Origin: Hydrogenimonas sp.
GTDB taxonomy: Bacteria; Campylobacterota; Campylobacteria; Campylobacterales; Hydrogenimonadaceae
Direction: 5' to 3'
Assembly: GCA_021647345.1 (NCBI GenBank)
Contig: JAKIUX010000093.1
Span: forward strand, 1 to 5,438
DNA length: 5,438 nucleotides
The position numbers were made by a program, and so were the translations under genes. Shown here in pieces: positions 4,798 to 5,438 of this stretch; position 1 is the first letter of the stretch, and every line of letters begins with the position of its first letter. A model generated the notes under the pieces. It searched no databases, was not told the origin of the DNA, and worked only from the letters and a program-made list of their open reading frames with translations.

Positions 4798-5438
4798 ATG
4801 CTACAAACCGTAGATTTGACTAAACGATTCGGCGGCAGAGTACTGTTTGAAAATGTAAATATAAAGCTTGACGCCGGCAAGAGGTATGGTCTAATAGGTG
4901 CCAATGGTGCCGGCAAGAGTACTTTTTTGAAGATTGTAGCGGGCGAAGAGGAGGCCACTTCAGGTGAAATCATAGTCGGAAGCGGCCTTAAGGTTGGAGT
5001 TCTCGGACAGAACCAGTACGCATTCGAAGAGTTCACTATAGCCGATGCCGTCCTTTACGGAAACAGGCGCCTCTACGACGCCATAAAAGAGAAAGAGCGC
5101 CTTTATATGGAGGGCAATTTTGAAGATGATAAGGTTAATGAGCGTCTAGGCGAGCTTGAGATGGTGTGTGTTGAAGAGGATCCTATGTACGAGTATGACG
5201 TACGCATTAAGAAGATTCTCGAAGAGCTCGGTTTTCCTGAATCTCAGCACAACGATCTTATGAGTACTTTGCCGAGTGCCGACAAGTTCAAGGTTCTGCT
5301 TGCTCAAGTGCTTTTCCCTAAACCAGATATTCTCTTTCTCGACGAGCCCACCAACAACTTGGATATTCATGCCATAGCCTGGCTTGAAGAGCAGCTAAAA
5401 AGACATGAAGGGACCATAATAGTCATATCTCACGACCG
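4798..5438 (+). CDS. ABC-F family ATPase, YbiT-like (3' end outside window)
   Basis: The first 213 codons are visible, covering one complete ABC domain up to its switch histidine; a second ABC domain is expected beyond the edge. ABC-F proteins have no membrane segments and act on ribosomes, relieving stalled translation. Visible motifs: FGGRVLFENVNIKL at the start, Walker A GANGAGKST (34-42), the Q-loop region LGQNQYAFEEFT (about 69-80), an arm-like insertion (about 81-150), Walker B ILFLDEP (D182, E183) followed by TNNLDI, and H-loop SHD (H212). YAFEEFT, the LLAQ stretch and the overall layout match E. coli YbiT better than EttA or Uup. The ABC signature is degenerate: LPSADK (158-163) stands where LSGGQ/E is expected; YbiT of E. 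coli is also non-canonical here. The ATG follows an AAGGA stretch that overlaps the end of arsC, indicating translational coupling or co-transcription. Confidence 0.92.
   Translation, partial: MLQTVDLTKRFGGRVLFENVNIKLDAGKRYGLIGANGAGKSTFLKIVAGEEEATSGEIIVGSGLKVGVLGQNQYAFEEFTIADAVLYGNRRLYDAIKEKERLYMEGNFEDDKVNERLGELEMVCVEEDPMYEYDVRIKKILEELGFPESQHNDLMSTLPSADKFKVLLAQVLFPKPDILFLDEPTNNLDIHAIAWLEEQLKRHEGTIIVISHD

Noticed and set aside
4530..5036. A 168-codon open frame antisense to arsC and the ABC-F gene
   Set aside because: It spans two real genes on the other strand, is low-complexity Ser/Phe/Pro-rich and matches no known fold.
1..5438. Mobile element, phage or defence island
   Set aside because: All seven genes look like core chromosomal functions with similar codon use, and no transposase, integrase, terminal repeat, tRNA edge or toxin-antitoxin pair is present.

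Overview
The window looks like an ordinary, tightly packed stretch of chromosome from a Campylobacterota (epsilonproteobacterial) organism. The clues are the long type-2 DapD, an Aer/CetB-type stand-alone PAS protein, A/T-rich promoter regions and moderate-to-low GC. The style would fit free-living Sulfurimonas, Sulfurovum or Hydrogenimonas-like lineages, but the genus cannot be fixed from the sequence alone. I see no insertion sequence, tRNA, rRNA, CRISPR array, phage gene or integration scar.

Layout from left to right. The C-terminal part of a RecD-like superfamily 1 helicase enters from the left edge (+). After a 152-bp A/T-rich gap with a good sigma-70-type promoter comes a secreted OmpA-family outer-membrane protein (+). 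It has an N-terminal beta-barrel, a long low-complexity spacer and a C-terminal peptidoglycan-binding domain. It converges, with one base between stop codons, on a 171-residue single PAS-domain protein (-) resembling the FAD-binding PAS of Aer/CetB. A 210-bp divergent promoter region separates this gene from dapD (+), the lysine/diaminopimelate pathway succinyltransferase. dapD overlaps by 7 bp, tail to tail, a small predicted two-helix membrane protein of unknown function (-). Divergent from that, 29 bp away, starts a two-gene unit (+): an ArsC-type reductase and, 6 bp later, an ABC-F ATPase of the YbiT type that runs off the right edge.

The genes do not form one pathway. They are separate housekeeping or envelope functions packed with almost no spacer. 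The most interesting regulatory signal is a perfect TTGAC-N4-GTCAA palindrome in the region between the PAS gene and dapD. It resembles a CRP/FNR-family operator. Its centre falls at -41.5 from the start site implied by one TATAAT on the PAS side, and it overlaps the -35 of a near-consensus dapD promoter. This suggests redox-linked control of the sensory PAS protein, but it is only a prediction. I did not find an undescribed multi-gene system here; the remaining oddities are local (a degenerate ABC signature motif, an orphan PAS protein, an unusually long OmpA spacer and convergent genes with no terminator space).
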